Shown here one piece after another: positions 23,093-35,027 of a DNA stretch of 64,000 nt. Source of the DNA: Zeus faber (taxonomy: Eukaryota; Chordata; Actinopteri; Zeiformes; Zeidae). Below the pieces are notes generated by a model. It was not told where the DNA came from and did no database searches. It saw only the letters and a program-made list of their open reading frames with translations. Within the stretch, counting starts at the first letter, position 1, and every line of letters begins with the position of its first letter. The position numbers were made by a program, and so were the translations under genes. The DNA lies in contig OY482852.1 in the NCBI GenBank assembly GCA_960531495.1, positions 25,897,931-25,961,930 on the forward strand. The letters run 5' to 3'.

Positions 23093-24470
23093 CGTATACT
23101 AATATATTATACAATGATAGGTGTATTTTAATTAAGATTTTAACACATCACATTGAAAATGTATGGGTTTTTTTTTAGCATGCAGTCTGTGAAAACGAAA
23201 AAAATAGTGCTTAAAAAAAATTGAAAGTCCTTGAATTTCATTTGTAATGCCAGAATGAACCCTGGTTGGTAAATAGCAAAATAAAATAAAGTCAAGATTT
23301 ACCAATTCATTGTCAACATTTTTCATTTATTTAATCCAAGAGTCACATAAACAAGTTATATCATAGCAGTCCCGTACAGACAAATTCAAAGAAGCTTGCA
23401 GTAATGACTCTTTTATCATCAAAAAATGCTAATAAAATCCGACCTCAGCAGAGAGGAGTATAGAAAAAGGAAGAAAAGATCGTAAGGAAAGCCAACAAAA
23501 AATTAAAAATAAATCTGCATAAACGGAGCCATCAGAAGGACGCTTCATTACTCCGTTTTAAAGGGTTGGAGCACTTTGGACCTTCGTCTTAGGCTCCATG
23601 CTGCACAGCTGAGCTCTTACAAACTTTTCGATCAAGTAGTTAAAGAAAAAAAAATACTAATAAAAGAGTGAGGTATTTGAAAACAGAAGTAAAAGCTGGG
23701 TTAACATTTAGTTTTTTGTCTTGTTGATTGAAATATAGGCGATATGGATCCACCTCCTTGGAAACCAATTCATTTTGGGCGTTAAAAAACAACAACCAGA
23801 TTCGACATACTGATGACGAATTAATCTTATTCCAACTGTATTAAAAATAAATGGAATGTTTGTGCCGATATCTCAAACAGCCGCAATATTTGGCGTTTCC
23901 AAAACAACATCATTTGTGATCGGGATTTGACTTCCCACTGCCCCATTTTGGTCACCGTTTGGTATTTCAGTCATTCAATCCCCATCCAGAGAACACAAAC
24001 ATCAAATATACAAAAACAAACTCAAGAATCGTCCATCCCCAAAAATCCTACAGGCTTTCTGTGTGTATTATGTGTAATAGTAAACTTGTGATTTCGGACG
24101 ATGTGCACTTTTTTTTTTTTTTTTTTTTAAACCATGACATGCGGATACATACACATTCTGCATTCTATGGCGAAAAAAAATATAGACTGTTTATATATAT
24201 ATATATATATTTTTTTTTAGGTCACTAGAAAATGTACAACACTGCCAAGCTCCGTTTGTTCCTTCCACACTGCTAAACCCGAATAGTTCCAACTATATTA
24301 AAAAGAAAATAATAATAATAAAAAAAATATGGAGGATGATTAGACTCCTGGAATGGGGGGGTTCCTAGTGTTTTTAAGGCCCGTCATGTGGTGGTGGTGG
24401 GCTGGGTCACCTCAAGGCCCGGAACACGCAGGCTCCCACTCCCAGTTTCATGTGATTGCGGGTTTAAATG

Positions 24471-24473
<3 letters not shown>

Positions 24474-24524
<51 letters not shown>

Positions 24525-24745
24525 CATACACATATACTGTATACTGTATATACACATATACATACACACACATATATATGCATACACATATATACTGTAT
24601 ATATATATATATGCATACCCATATATACAGTATATATATATGCATACACATATATATGTATATACACACATACAGATATATGTACATACACACACATATT
24701 AATATATGTACACACACACACACACACACACTGTGTGTGTGTGTA
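24474..24745. repeat. (CA)n and TA/CATA compound microsatellite
   Basis: (CA)n at 24474-24518, followed by interleaved CATACA, TATACTGTATA and TATATG units to about 24745, ending ACACACTGTGTGTGTG, which is palindromic. Confidence 0.9.
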
Positions 24746-27061
24746 TTGAGTCCAAAGAAGAAAATACTCTACACGTCTGATCAAGACAAGATTGTCTATA
24801 CATTCTCTTTTTAAAAACCCTAACTCCCAAAAAAATTTTAAAATCAGACATCGATTCAAGGCCATCGGTTTTCTGTACGGAAATCTGCATTTTTTTCCCT
24901 TTTGTATCTAAGCAGTCGATTCGGTAAGTAAGGATAGTAACAGCCACAGCGAGACTGACAAAACTGCTCAGTGTATCAGAGGAATGCTGCACAAATCATG
25001 TACAGGGTACGATACGGGCACAGAAAGAGAAAGGGATCGTATAATCGGCAAAAACGAGAGAAAGATCACAGATCTTTTGTCATGGCAGTAAACAAAAATC
25101 AAACAACCAAAAAAAAAAATAATAATAATCATTCATGTACAGTGTACGTATATCAAAAATTCACAAAATGCCCCGCTTTTGGAATATTCAAAATACACAT
25201 CGGAACACCTTGATTAAAAGGACACATCTTGAAGGAAAATGCTGAAGAGATGTTAAATATTTCTTCACTCAAGCAGTGTGGTGCAGGGGCTGATGGGAGA
25301 TTTTTAGATATACCCCCCGACCCCCCAAAAACATTTCCCAAGTTCAGCCGTCACAGTCATAGTCAACGAGTCGAGTGAATCAAACCATGAATGCATAGAT
25401 CTCAACAGAGCAGAAATTGGAAAAAAAAAAAAAAAGAATCCTTTAAATCAAAATTAAAATAAAAAAAAAAACTGTTTCCTTTCATACACAACGGAATGAC
25501 ATCAATTTCCCTTCAATTTTTTCTTTAGCATCGATTAACATTAAAAACATGTTTTTTTTTGTCGTCTATGCCCAGAAAAATGGCGCAGAAAAGTTCATTT
25601 GTCATCGTCGAATGATTGTGATGAGCGTCGTTTAAGGGCTTTAAAGGCGCAGCGTGTAGAACTCAGTGGCATCTTGTGAGGAGGTTGCCGATCGCAACCA
25701 GCTGAACACCCCTCCCATGGCGGTGCAACATGGCGGCCTCCATGAAGCGTCCCCGCTCACTATGTAGATATGATGGGCTCATCTAAGCTAACGCCAACAA
25801 AAGGATTCTTATTTTCATGGGATCATACACGAATTAAAAATAATCATGAATATTATATTCCATTTCCGCCAAGTTTGTTCCAGAAATTCTACAAACTGCT
25901 CCTTTGAACACCGCTTAAAAGTTAGACATCAGCGACAAAAGCATCTTAAGTTGCTGGCGAAGCGAACGACGCAAGAATTCATATTTTTCCGAGTTACAGG
26001 AAAGCTCATTCTCAACGGTTTAGTTTAGTGTTTAAAATCGCGAAAGGAATTCAACATTTTCCCGGAAATCCCGGCGAACAGAAGATTGGTAAAATTGCCA
26101 TCACACCCAGAATGGGATTTGGAAAGAGAAAAACGACAAAGGTAAAAAAGTGCTAATTTTGGGAGATTGTGGACAAACGGGAAAGTTGAGCACGGGAGGG
26201 GGGTGATCGTTTTGTTTTGTGCATCTTTCAAGGCAAAGCTCGAAACACCGCTCGTATCAAAAAGTTGGGAAGCAAGGAAAGACCCGCTCGGGACCTCCAC
26301 CTGCTTCAAAAGGGGGTAAAGGGCAGTAGCAACGTAGCCAGGCGCTATCGCATCATCACTTTTTGGTCCTTTTGTCTAAGTAGACATAAAAAAAAAAAAG
26401 GGCATTTCCTCGATTAAAAGATGAACCTTGTGATTGTTTGGCGTAGGCGAGGAGAGAATAGGCAGGTGTAAAATGAGGGGAACTGACCTGACGTGGACCC
26501 AAAAAACTGAAAATAAAATACAAATGGATCGTTCATGAAATCACCATGAAATATGTCCCAAATAAATTGATGCACATATTCATAATTCATTTAAATATTA
26601 AAGTACGCCACGCCTGCTATGTGGCCCACTTAGTTGTTTTTAACTATGATATTATTTCAGTGTTTTTTTTCTATGCTTTTCTTATCAAAAAACGTCATTA
26701 ACGCACCACGTCCACAAAATTAAAGACCCCCAAAAATGTTCCACCTGGACATTGCCTCTCTACTCTTTCTACTCTCGATGTTTAAGTTGAATTCAATTAA
26801 TATTTATTGCAAAAATATGAGATACTTCATCTTCATCTACATAACCCTAACAATGTGTTACGGTGGTGAATGTTTAATAGGATGTTAAAATGTTCATTTT
26901 TACATTCTCTGTGAATATGTCCATCATTTCAAACATGTTTTATGGCGGTTTCATGACAACGACCCAAACATGTGAATGTCAAAAACTATAACATCATTAC
27001 AAGCAGATTTTTTTGTCGTTTTCATGACTGAACCCTGAGCTAAATGAAATATGGAATATTG

Positions 27062-27250
<189 letters not shown>

Positions 27251-28050
27251 CTCTTATTGATTATAACCGTCTTGGTACGTAGACCTTGGAGCACCTCAAG
27301 TCTGCCGCGGTGAAGCCGGACGCTCCACCCGCTGCCAGACCGTAGTCACTGGCGCTCGAAAAGGCTGCGTCAGACGCCCCCCCCCCCCCACCCCCCTTCG
27401 GTACAGCTCGGAGGGACGTCTGAACCCATGCATTCCACTTTACAAAGAAAATTATAATAATTCAAAGAAATAAGGAGGGAAAAAATACAAATAAAAAGTT
27501 AACAAAATGTGGAGAAGAGCGATTTCACTATAAGACAAGTTCACTTTACAAACTAGGGCGTCATTTTATGCGTCTCGTTTGTTTCACTTTTGCTTCCTTC
27601 TCCATGAAAAGAAACGAAACAGGGAAACAACTAGACATGCACAGTAGGTACATGTTGGTACAGGTACACGTTGAAAAAGTCGAAGGAATTGGAATAAGTG
27701 CTCACTCTTCAAGTATTCACGCATTGTATCTGAAACTGCCACAGTTTGGCCTTTTAACCGTCTTAAGAATAAAAAAAATTAGTGATAATAATAATAATAA
27801 TAAAAAATAATAATTTTGAATAAGAAACTCTTTCCAGGCTTAAAATAACCGTGTTTTCACAGAAAAAAGAAAGAAAGGGGGGGGGGGGGGGGCAAAACTT
27901 TTGTGGTTGCGACTGATCGCTGGAATATAGACTTCCCTCCTGTCACAGGCGCGTCTCCGCCTGTCATCCCCGGAACCGTCCTTCACCCTCTCGCCAGGAG
28001 AGGCGCTCTTGGTTCCTCGCCTCCCTCCGTTTTCTCCATGCAGTGTGATC

Positions 28051-28250
28051 TCAGTCGTGTTTCTTGAGGAGTCCGAGGCGCTCGTTCCCTTCGGGGCTGA
28101 AGTCGGGGCAGATGCCGTTGGCGGCTTTGGGGCCGGCGGGGGAGAAGAGGCGGAGCTCGGTGCGGGGGCAGAAGTGCAGGCCCTGGTTGTCTGAGTACAG
28201 GTACTCCTCGGCAAAGTCCGGATGCTGCTCGGCGAAGCTGCTGAACATGT
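28051..28250 (-). CDS. lpcat1: lpcat1 last coding exon
   Basis: The acceptor is GGTGGCAG (before 28250); the stop TGA is at 28053-28051. It encodes DMFSSFAEQHPDFAEEYLYS and then a divergent tail including ANGICPDFSPEGNE, ending LLKKHD. The final four residues fit the KKXX di-lysine motif that returns membrane proteins to the ER. The human tail has the same layout (FCADFSPENS and KKLD). Confidence 0.95.
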
Positions 28251-30165
28251 CTGCCACCGGGGGCGGGACGGGAGTGAAATGAGAAACAAGAGGAACAAAT
28301 CCTTCGTTAGGATGAGGTGGTCTGGTTTGTTGAAGCTTAGATAATAATAAAATAATAAAAAAAATTGTTCGTGCAATCTAGCACGGGTTGCAAGTTTTTG
28401 TTTTTTATGACCCATTTAGCTGTAGGAAACTGTTTATATATGACGTTTTTTTTAAAACAAGTTTTTTTTTATTATCTTTGTTATAACGTACCTTGTTGTA
28501 AGTGAGTACATGTGCAGTCTCAGTGACAGTAGGTGACGCTGTGTGTGTGCGCGCGTCAATAACGACGTATTTACGGCGATTTACGACAGTCGTTGAACTT
28601 ACGTAATTTTAGCGGTGACTTTTTCCTGAGTTACATTTGAATTACATTTTCGATAAGTTTTGTTTAATTTACATGTTTCATTGCTGTGTCCCAGATACTT
28701 GTAGCCCGGTTGGACATATTTTGGCGTTGAATGCATTAGACCCTGTCTGAGATTTTGGTCAGATTTGGTGGGTTTTTCAATAATTTCTGCTCCATATGTG
28801 GATCGCTTCTGCCGTTCTTCTGTTTCAAAGTTTTGGATTTCAGGGATGGCCCTCTAAATATAGCTGCAGGCAGCAATTCACTGGGTCCATTATCGACACC
28901 AATTATCCACAGGTTCCACTGAAATGGATTAAACCTACAGAGACCTCAGAGACCTATATTCACTTGTTAAAAAAGGAGCATAATAGGTCCCCTTTAACCG
29001 CAAATATGTTCACTTCAAACTCCTGCAACCATTTCCCAGCTTCGCCGCTTATGTTTGTTTGAAATGTCCTCCATGCTAATGTGATGACTTTACAGGACTG
29101 AATGCAAATATCTAAATATGTATGTAGTACGACTCTTGAATCACATTTTTCCATCAAGGACATTCTCTGATACCGACGCCCCATTTTAGCCTGGTATTGG
29201 TCCATTAAATAAAAGGATAATAGTTGATTGCACAGGATAAACTGTCGATACGGGTACTGATAGCGGTATCTTGACTCTGACACCTCTTCTTAAAATACAC
29301 TTGATCGATAGGCATTATTATTTATTTTTTTTAACATTAAAATGTCATCAAAATCACTCCCTGGCTTAAAAGAAACCAATTGAAATAAAAAAAGTAAATG
29401 GGACAACATTTATGGATTGGAAGTGATGAGCGTTTTGCTGTTTGAATTCTGACATGTTTATATCAGATTACTTTTTAACGCAGAGACAAAATAGCTTTCG
29501 CAAACAGCTCACTCAGGTTTGGCGATTTTATTGTAAATGAACGGGTTCATTTAACAAATAAACGGGAACATTTTTATTGGTATTCATGTGCCGTTTGTTT
29601 TAAGAGACACTTACAATGATGGAGAATAATTACACATTGTGACTCTGTTCCATACATACACATACACATCTCCTTTCGGCACTTTTGGCGATTCAACCAC
29701 CATGAACAGCAATTCCTCCTCGGCACAAGCTCCCATGACCTGCGTGCAGCCATGTTTGTAAGCTGTATAGAGCTCTTCTTCCTTTACTACTTCCTGCTCC
29801 ACTCGGTACTTTCTCTCTACTGCCACCCGTGGTTTCTGAGAATACTGCAACGGAGAATGTGCCAGCTATAGACGCCCGAAACATTAACCAGGGCTTTAGT
29901 CAGAGACTACATTGAACTGGGATCAAATTTGAAAGGGGATGCTTAAAGCATGACACAAACTGGTATTAGAAAACCAATAACTCTTGTGGTTTATTCTTCT
30001 TTCCATCTACTTGCATGTACCCTACAAATTAACCTGACAGCATTTATACCGGCAGGAGTGGGGATCAACCAGATTCCAATGCGGTTCAGAAACAATATAT
30101 AAATACAAAATAAAACAAGTCTTATTGGGCTGAACTAAGTCAGTCTAAAAACGATGGAGTCTTAC
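28251..30165 (-). other. lpcat1: lpcat1 last intron
   Basis: 1.9 kb GT-AG intron. It contains a fragment of dispersed repeat R1 (28857-28990, AAATATAGCTGCAGGCAGCA). Around 29160-29285 are words resembling the GATACC-rich repeat seen near 35490. Otherwise unremarkable. Confidence 0.75.
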
Positions 30166-30307
30166 CGAACGTCACCTTCCCCGTGTCTTCCATGTCAATA
30201 GCGGTGAAGAGGCGCGACACATTAAGCTCGGCCACTCCCAGAGCCGTCTTGAGGATGATGGCCATTTCCGCCTCTGTGATGGCGCTGTCCTCATCAGCCT
30301 CAAACAT
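30166..30307 (-). CDS. lpcat1: lpcat1 exon encoding second EF-hand-like pair
   Basis: 142 nt, acceptor GATATTTAG, donor GTAAGA. It encodes MFEADEDSAITEAEMAIILK and TALGVAELNVSRLFTAIDME then DTGKVTF. The loops EADEDSAITEAE and DMEDTGKVTFDM (the second spans the junction) deviate from canonical EF-hands: the first begins with Glu, and the second ends with Met rather than Glu. Calcium binding is therefore doubtful. The acceptor pyrimidine tract is weak, and a (GU)55 tract lies 41 nt upstream. Confidence 0.95.
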
Positions 30308-30347
30308 CTAAATATCACATGTTGGGAGCAAAACATTTGTAAATAAG

Positions 30348-30459
<112 letters not shown>

Positions 30460-30665
30460 CTCCCACATTGAGAGCGAATTGATCTACACAAGTGTCGATT
30501 TAAATGAAGCACCGAGTGAGATCTGGAGGAGATGATGTCACGTCTGCGCGACATCCTAACTCAGGAAATGCCACCGAGATCCTGCGCAGGGGTCGGGCAG
30601 AGAGGAGGGAAAAAAAAAAAAAAATAGTTGCGAAATAATAAAGCCCAAAACGGACCGGAACGTAC

Positions 30666-30761
30666 CTTGAAGGCCAATTTCATCGTTTCTAGAGTGCCAG
30701 CTCTGCATACAACTGATAAGGCAATCACATATTCTCGGACGTCAATGGTGTCGTCTGCAGG
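30666..30761 (-). CDS. lpcat1: lpcat1 exon encoding first EF-hand-like segment
   Basis: 96 nt, phase 0 at both ends. The acceptor is a run of about 20 T followed by CCACAG, donor GTACGT. It encodes PADDTIDVREYVIALSVVCR and AGTLETMKLAFK, matching human RECVVALSVVCRPARTLDTI. With the previous exon the loop reads SEPADDTIDVRE, which lacks the first Asp of a working EF-hand. Confidence 0.95.
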
Positions 30762-32361
30762 CTGTGGAAAAAAAAAAAAAAAAAAAAATCAAATCAGAAG
30801 AGAAAATGTGTTAGGGAAGTTTTGTGACATCATTTATACTTCAAACCTTAAAATAAAATAAAACTGAAGATTGTGTCCCTGAAGGTTATTGCACAATATA
30901 AACACTTAAAAACTTTTTTAAATATACATAGTTTCATTTTTGTTTTTTTGGTGTTTTTAAATCAAGGCGCACATTGCGTGAGCAGATTCAATAGGACTGA
31001 AAAAAGGTTGGTATAGACCCACTGAGTACCAGCCTTAGTCCCAAAGTGTCCAGTTAAGAGCTGTATGTCGTCAGAGCTCACTCGGTGTGCCGCGAGAATT
31101 TCTCAAAATTCACTTTGATAATATTACTTTTTTATTTTCACTTTACAAATAAATGTATTGAAATTGATTTATGTGTCGCAAGATCAAAATGCCAAGGCTC
31201 CACTAATTCCTCAGCTCCAGCCAGAAAAGCTGTTAGTTTCACTCTGAAAGTGACGACTATTCGTGGTGATGAAAGGTTTTACTCTTTTTTTTTTTTTCCA
31301 GCTTCGGTCTTGTAGAGTCACTCGGTAAAAAGGCGTTCATTTGTTTCAAATGGTTAAATGCATGGTGAGGGAGGGAGGAGTTCCAGTGAAGGATGAACAA
31401 GAGTAAATAATCTTTAGTTGCGAGTTGAAGATTCGCTCTTTTGTCGGCGTGACTCCAGAGTCATTAAAGAGTTGTTGGCGATGAACAAATCTATTAGTGC
31501 CGTGTTCGCATGTGTCCAGACGCAGACGATTCAGACATCTCACATAAAATATATGAATGATTCCCCTTATTTATAACTACTCATTTAAATGTTATCCCTG
31601 TGCATTTTGTAAGCTTCCTTATGTTTTATCATGTTATTGTAATACACATTGACTGAATAAAAATAAAATAAAAATCAATAAAACACACAAAACGACTGCT
31701 ACGACTTGAAGAATCTCAGTCGACTGACGAGCTTCCGACTGGCCGACCACCAAGGGGCCGCCCTAAAAGGGTTAGTGGCTGCTGTGGGATGACTTCATTG
31801 TAATAAGTGTGACGCTGGTTGGGGAAACACTGCAGTAGAGTACAGTAGAACCTAAATTATCCGTGCCCAGTGAGATGGACGGCCTTTCAGGAGACTGAAG
31901 TATTTGGTATGTGGTGAGTATACATGAAAACTCTTTCTAAATCAACCCACGTGGTATATTTAAACTCCTCCAGAAAAAAAAAACAGACTCCCCCATGTTA
32001 ACTAAAAAATATGATACATAAACTGTATTGATGAACTGTAGTCTGTCCATCCAGTTCTCAATAGACCTTTGACAGTAGAACTTTTGTTTTTGTTGCACTT
32101 TCTAGCCGCCATTGATGTAGCCTAAACTCTCCAATATACTTCCCCTTCAAAGGTCAACAGAACCAAAGCTGCTTTGCTATTGGTTGAGGCCAAGGTTGTG
32201 TCTACGCAAAACTCTTGGAAGTAAAATGCACTTGTTGCTTAGATTTGGATGAGCGATGTGAAATACCGCCATCACAGTCGCCGCTGAGACTGTGGCTACC
32301 ACGAACTAAAGTCAGTATCAGTCTCCGAACTGTTGCTCCTCACGGGCGCGCGTCCCCTCAC
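30762..32361 (-). other. lpcat1: lpcat1 intron
   Basis: 1.6 kb GT-AG intron. A CAGTAGAACCTAAATTATCCG stretch near 31845 resembles one end of a Tigger/mariner-type element, but no partner end was found. Confidence 0.75.
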
Positions 32362-32515
32362 CTCGCTGAACAACGCGAACATCTCTCGCAGCATGCCGGA
32401 GACGGCCACGCCCAGGTAGCGCGCAAAGTCGTCCAAACCCAGTGTCTCCCCCTCCAGCGTCCTGGCTCTGTTCCCGTAGTCCTGCAGGACCTTGTGAGTG
32501 TTCTGGGGTTTCAGC
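32362..32515 (-). CDS. lpcat1: lpcat1 exon linking acyltransferase and EF-hand regions
   Basis: 154 nt, acceptor GATGGCAG, donor GTGAGG. It encodes LKPQNTHKVLQDYGNRARTL then EGETLGLDDFARYLGVAVSG and MLREMFALFSE. It aligns with human LKPEKLEKDLDRYSERARMK through LLEDMFSLFDE. GC content is clearly higher than in the surrounding intron, as for most exons here. Confidence 0.95.
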
Positions 32516-32889
32516 CTGCCATCAGGGGGAAAACAAAGGATAAAAGGTTTGTCGCAGAGTTGCGGTGGGAATGAAAGAAATTAAACAAACAAGGATTGAT
32601 GATGAAAGGGGGGGCGGTCAAGTCATATTTCGTCATCATCCTCAGATTATCTGTGATAACTACCTGGGCTAGGCAAAAAAACAAAAAAAACAAAAACAAA
32701 CAAACTGAATTGATACTCTGAAATAAATTATAGATGGTATACTGGAAAGTTGGTGGCAATTCTCATGATTGATGAAATTTCGATATATACTGTATCAAGA
32801 GAGAATCTTATTGTGAGCTCAATTCATCCATATCTGATTGAATTGAATGGTGAGAGACTGCCCAAATAACGACCGTCAAGGTTTTTCAT

Positions 32890-33875
32890 TAGGGGTGTTA
32901 CGATTCTCCAAATCCACTATTCAAGGACTTGAAATTTTAAGGTCACGATTCGATTTTTAAATATATTTTCTTCAGCACTGACGGCTATGCCATTGTCAGG
33001 CTGTCAAGTTTTTTTTTTTATAAGGGAAAAAACACTTACTTACTTATTACACTACTACACTGCCAGAGGGGAACTCGGGTAGTAAAAGGCAAATTACTAA
33101 CTGCTGCTCCAATCAGAGCGATCTTTTCTCCAAACAAAGCAAATAAAAACTCTCAATGTATTTAATTTACTCCGTTTCCTACTGCTGCTCTGCTGTGGAG
33201 CAGATAGCAAATCACTCCTAAAAAAAAAATCCTGCCTGTGTTCTCACGCCCGAGACGGTCTGCGAGCCAGTGGTTGGGAACCTCTACACTAGAGGACATT
33301 CAGTCTGTGATGGTCGGGTTTATTTCCCACCTTCAACGCCACATCTTTGGAATTACTGGACATTGTGGTCAAAGGCGCACTCTCCCTTGTACACACAGTG
33401 AACGCCGGAGGAGAGGGAGACGCGGCAGTACGCTCATGGGTCTCTGTCGACTTTGCACACGGTTACCGGGAATATTTCTCTCTAATGTTCGTTCACTATG
33501 GGACAAACTGGATTTACTTATATTGAACTTAATTGCAATATTGTTTTTGTAATATTCAAATGCTATTTGAATAATACAAAAAAGGTGGGAGGTACAGTAT
33601 GCATTGAGGGATGCGGCGCAGCGGACCCTCTGGAGCTGACCACAGCTCTCCCAACTCCAAGTCGGTTCGGAGCCGGGAGCTGCAGTAAAGTATGCGGACG
33701 GGCCCGCAAAGCCCCAGCGCACAGTGCATTTGTTTACCCAAAGACCGACCCAATATGGCGACCATGTCGGACAATATTACCCATAGAAAAACAGGGAGAA
33801 CCGGGAACCTGCTTGCGATTTCGTAGTTCGAAATTGAACGCTTATCAATTTAGAAGCGGAATCGTGACACCCCTA
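32890..33875. mobile_element. hAT-like non-autonomous element with a LINE fragment inside
   Basis: The ends are inverted repeats: TAGGGGTGTTACGATTC at the left and GAATCGTGACACCCCTA at the right (16 of 17 paired). Length is about 986 bp. Flanking 8-mers do not match convincingly. The interior holds a block (33100-33545) that also occurs at 63180-63600 in opposite orientation, encoding a LINE endonuclease start. Confidence 0.6.
33100..33545 (+). mobile_element. Non-LTR retrotransposon fragment R3, copy 1
   Basis: The plus-strand frame ends RLPGIFLSNVRSLWDKLDLL, matching the typical start of the endonuclease domain of L2/CR1/Rex-type LINEs (SNVRSLxNKLDEL). The upstream part would be the 5' UTR and leader. 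The block aligns by eye to 63180-63600 on the other strand. Confidence 0.7.
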
Positions 33876-34157
33876 GTTTCAAACCATCCCAAATGCAGTT
33901 TGTTAATTCAACACTAACAGATAACCTTTATTTGATCGGGGTAATATCATTTGAGAGCAAAACTGTCATACACAATGGTGCCCTGCAAACTCATAATCAA
34001 AATAAGTTATACAATGGAATGTAGTATGTATAAAATCAACATTCTTATACAAATATAAATACAACACAAACAAGACAAATGACCTACAAAATACCAAAAG
34101 AGACACAAAAGAAAAGACAATAAGTAACTTATAACAAGTCTATCAAATAGAAGACAA

Positions 34158-35027
34158 CACCAATCAGCCACAACATTAAAACCGCAACTAATAACAACTA
34201 ATATTGTGTAGTTCCCCCTCATGCCACCAAAACAGCTCTGACCCGTGGAGGCATGGACTCCACAAGACCTCTGAAGGTGTCCTGTGGTATCTGGCACCAA
34301 GACGTTCGCAGCAGATCCTTTAAGTCCTGGAAGTTGTGAGGTGGGGCCCATGGATCAGTCTTGATCCAGCACATCCCACAGATGCTTGATTTGATCGGAC
34401 CCTAACCCCGGCCATCCGTATGATGAAGAAAAACGCCATCATCAGGCCAGGCCACCTTCTTCCATTTTGACGCTCATTGTAGGTGCCTTCGGCGGTGGAC
34501 AGGGGTGATCATGGGCACTCTGACAAGTGCAGCTACGCAGCCCCATATGCAGAAGGCTGCGATGCACTCTTGGTTCTGACACCTTTCTATCATAGCCAAC
34601 ACTCATTTTTTCAGTAATTTGTGCTACAGTAGCTCTTCTGTGGTATCGGACCCAACGGGCCAGCCTTTGCTCCCTACATGGATTAATGAGCCCATGGTCG
34701 CCCGTGATCCTGTTGCCGGTTCACTGGTTGTCCTTCGACCACTTTTGGTACTGACCGCTGCATACTAGGAACACCCCACAAGACCTGCCATTTTGGAGAT
34801 GCTCTGACCCAGTTGTCTAGCCATCACAAATTGGCCCTTGTCAAAGTCGCTCAGATCGTTAAGCTTGACCATTTTTCCTGCTTCCATCACATCAACTTTA
34901 AGAACTGACTGTTTACTTTCTGCCTAATATATCCCACCCAGATGGGATGACAGATGCCACTGGAACAAGATGATCAATGTTATTCACTTCACCTGTCAGT
35001 GGTAGTAATGTTGTGGCTGATTGGTGA
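34158..35027 (-). mobile_element. Tc1-like element, family T2 copy 1 (degraded)
   Basis: The left end CACCAATCAGCCACAACATT is matched by the right end AATGTTGTGGCTGATTGGTG. Internal sequence matches the element at 41590-42366 (for example TTTCTATCATAGCCA and AATTGGCCCTTGTCAAAG). The minus strand retains a broken transposase N-terminus. It sits at the end of a LINE reverse-transcriptase fragment and seems to have inserted into it. Confidence 0.8.

Larger units (their letters stand above)
21471..23290 (-). repeat. Dispersed repeat R2, split by a Tc1-like element and microsatellites
   Basis: On the minus strand, 21640-21520 translates to ALQHKMGYFIGIPILQFLRM and KFKHLKDLVRT; a second copy at 38292-38470 (plus) gives AVQHKGGYFEGTPVLTFLRM. 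Words like GTCCTTGAATTTCAT recur at 23225 on the far side of the Tc1 insertion, suggesting the Tc1 element and its TA/CA tracts sit inside this repeat. Family unknown. Confidence 0.5.

Noticed and set aside
27840..28415. 191-codon minus-strand frame overlapping the lpcat1 last exon
   Set aside because: A shadow frame of the true exon (28051-28250), with no support outside it.
29611..29884. 79-codon minus-strand frame (VERKYRVEQEVVKEEELYTA)
   Set aside because: It looks protein-like in composition, but has no splice sites joining it to lpcat1 phases, no recognised family and no neighbours.
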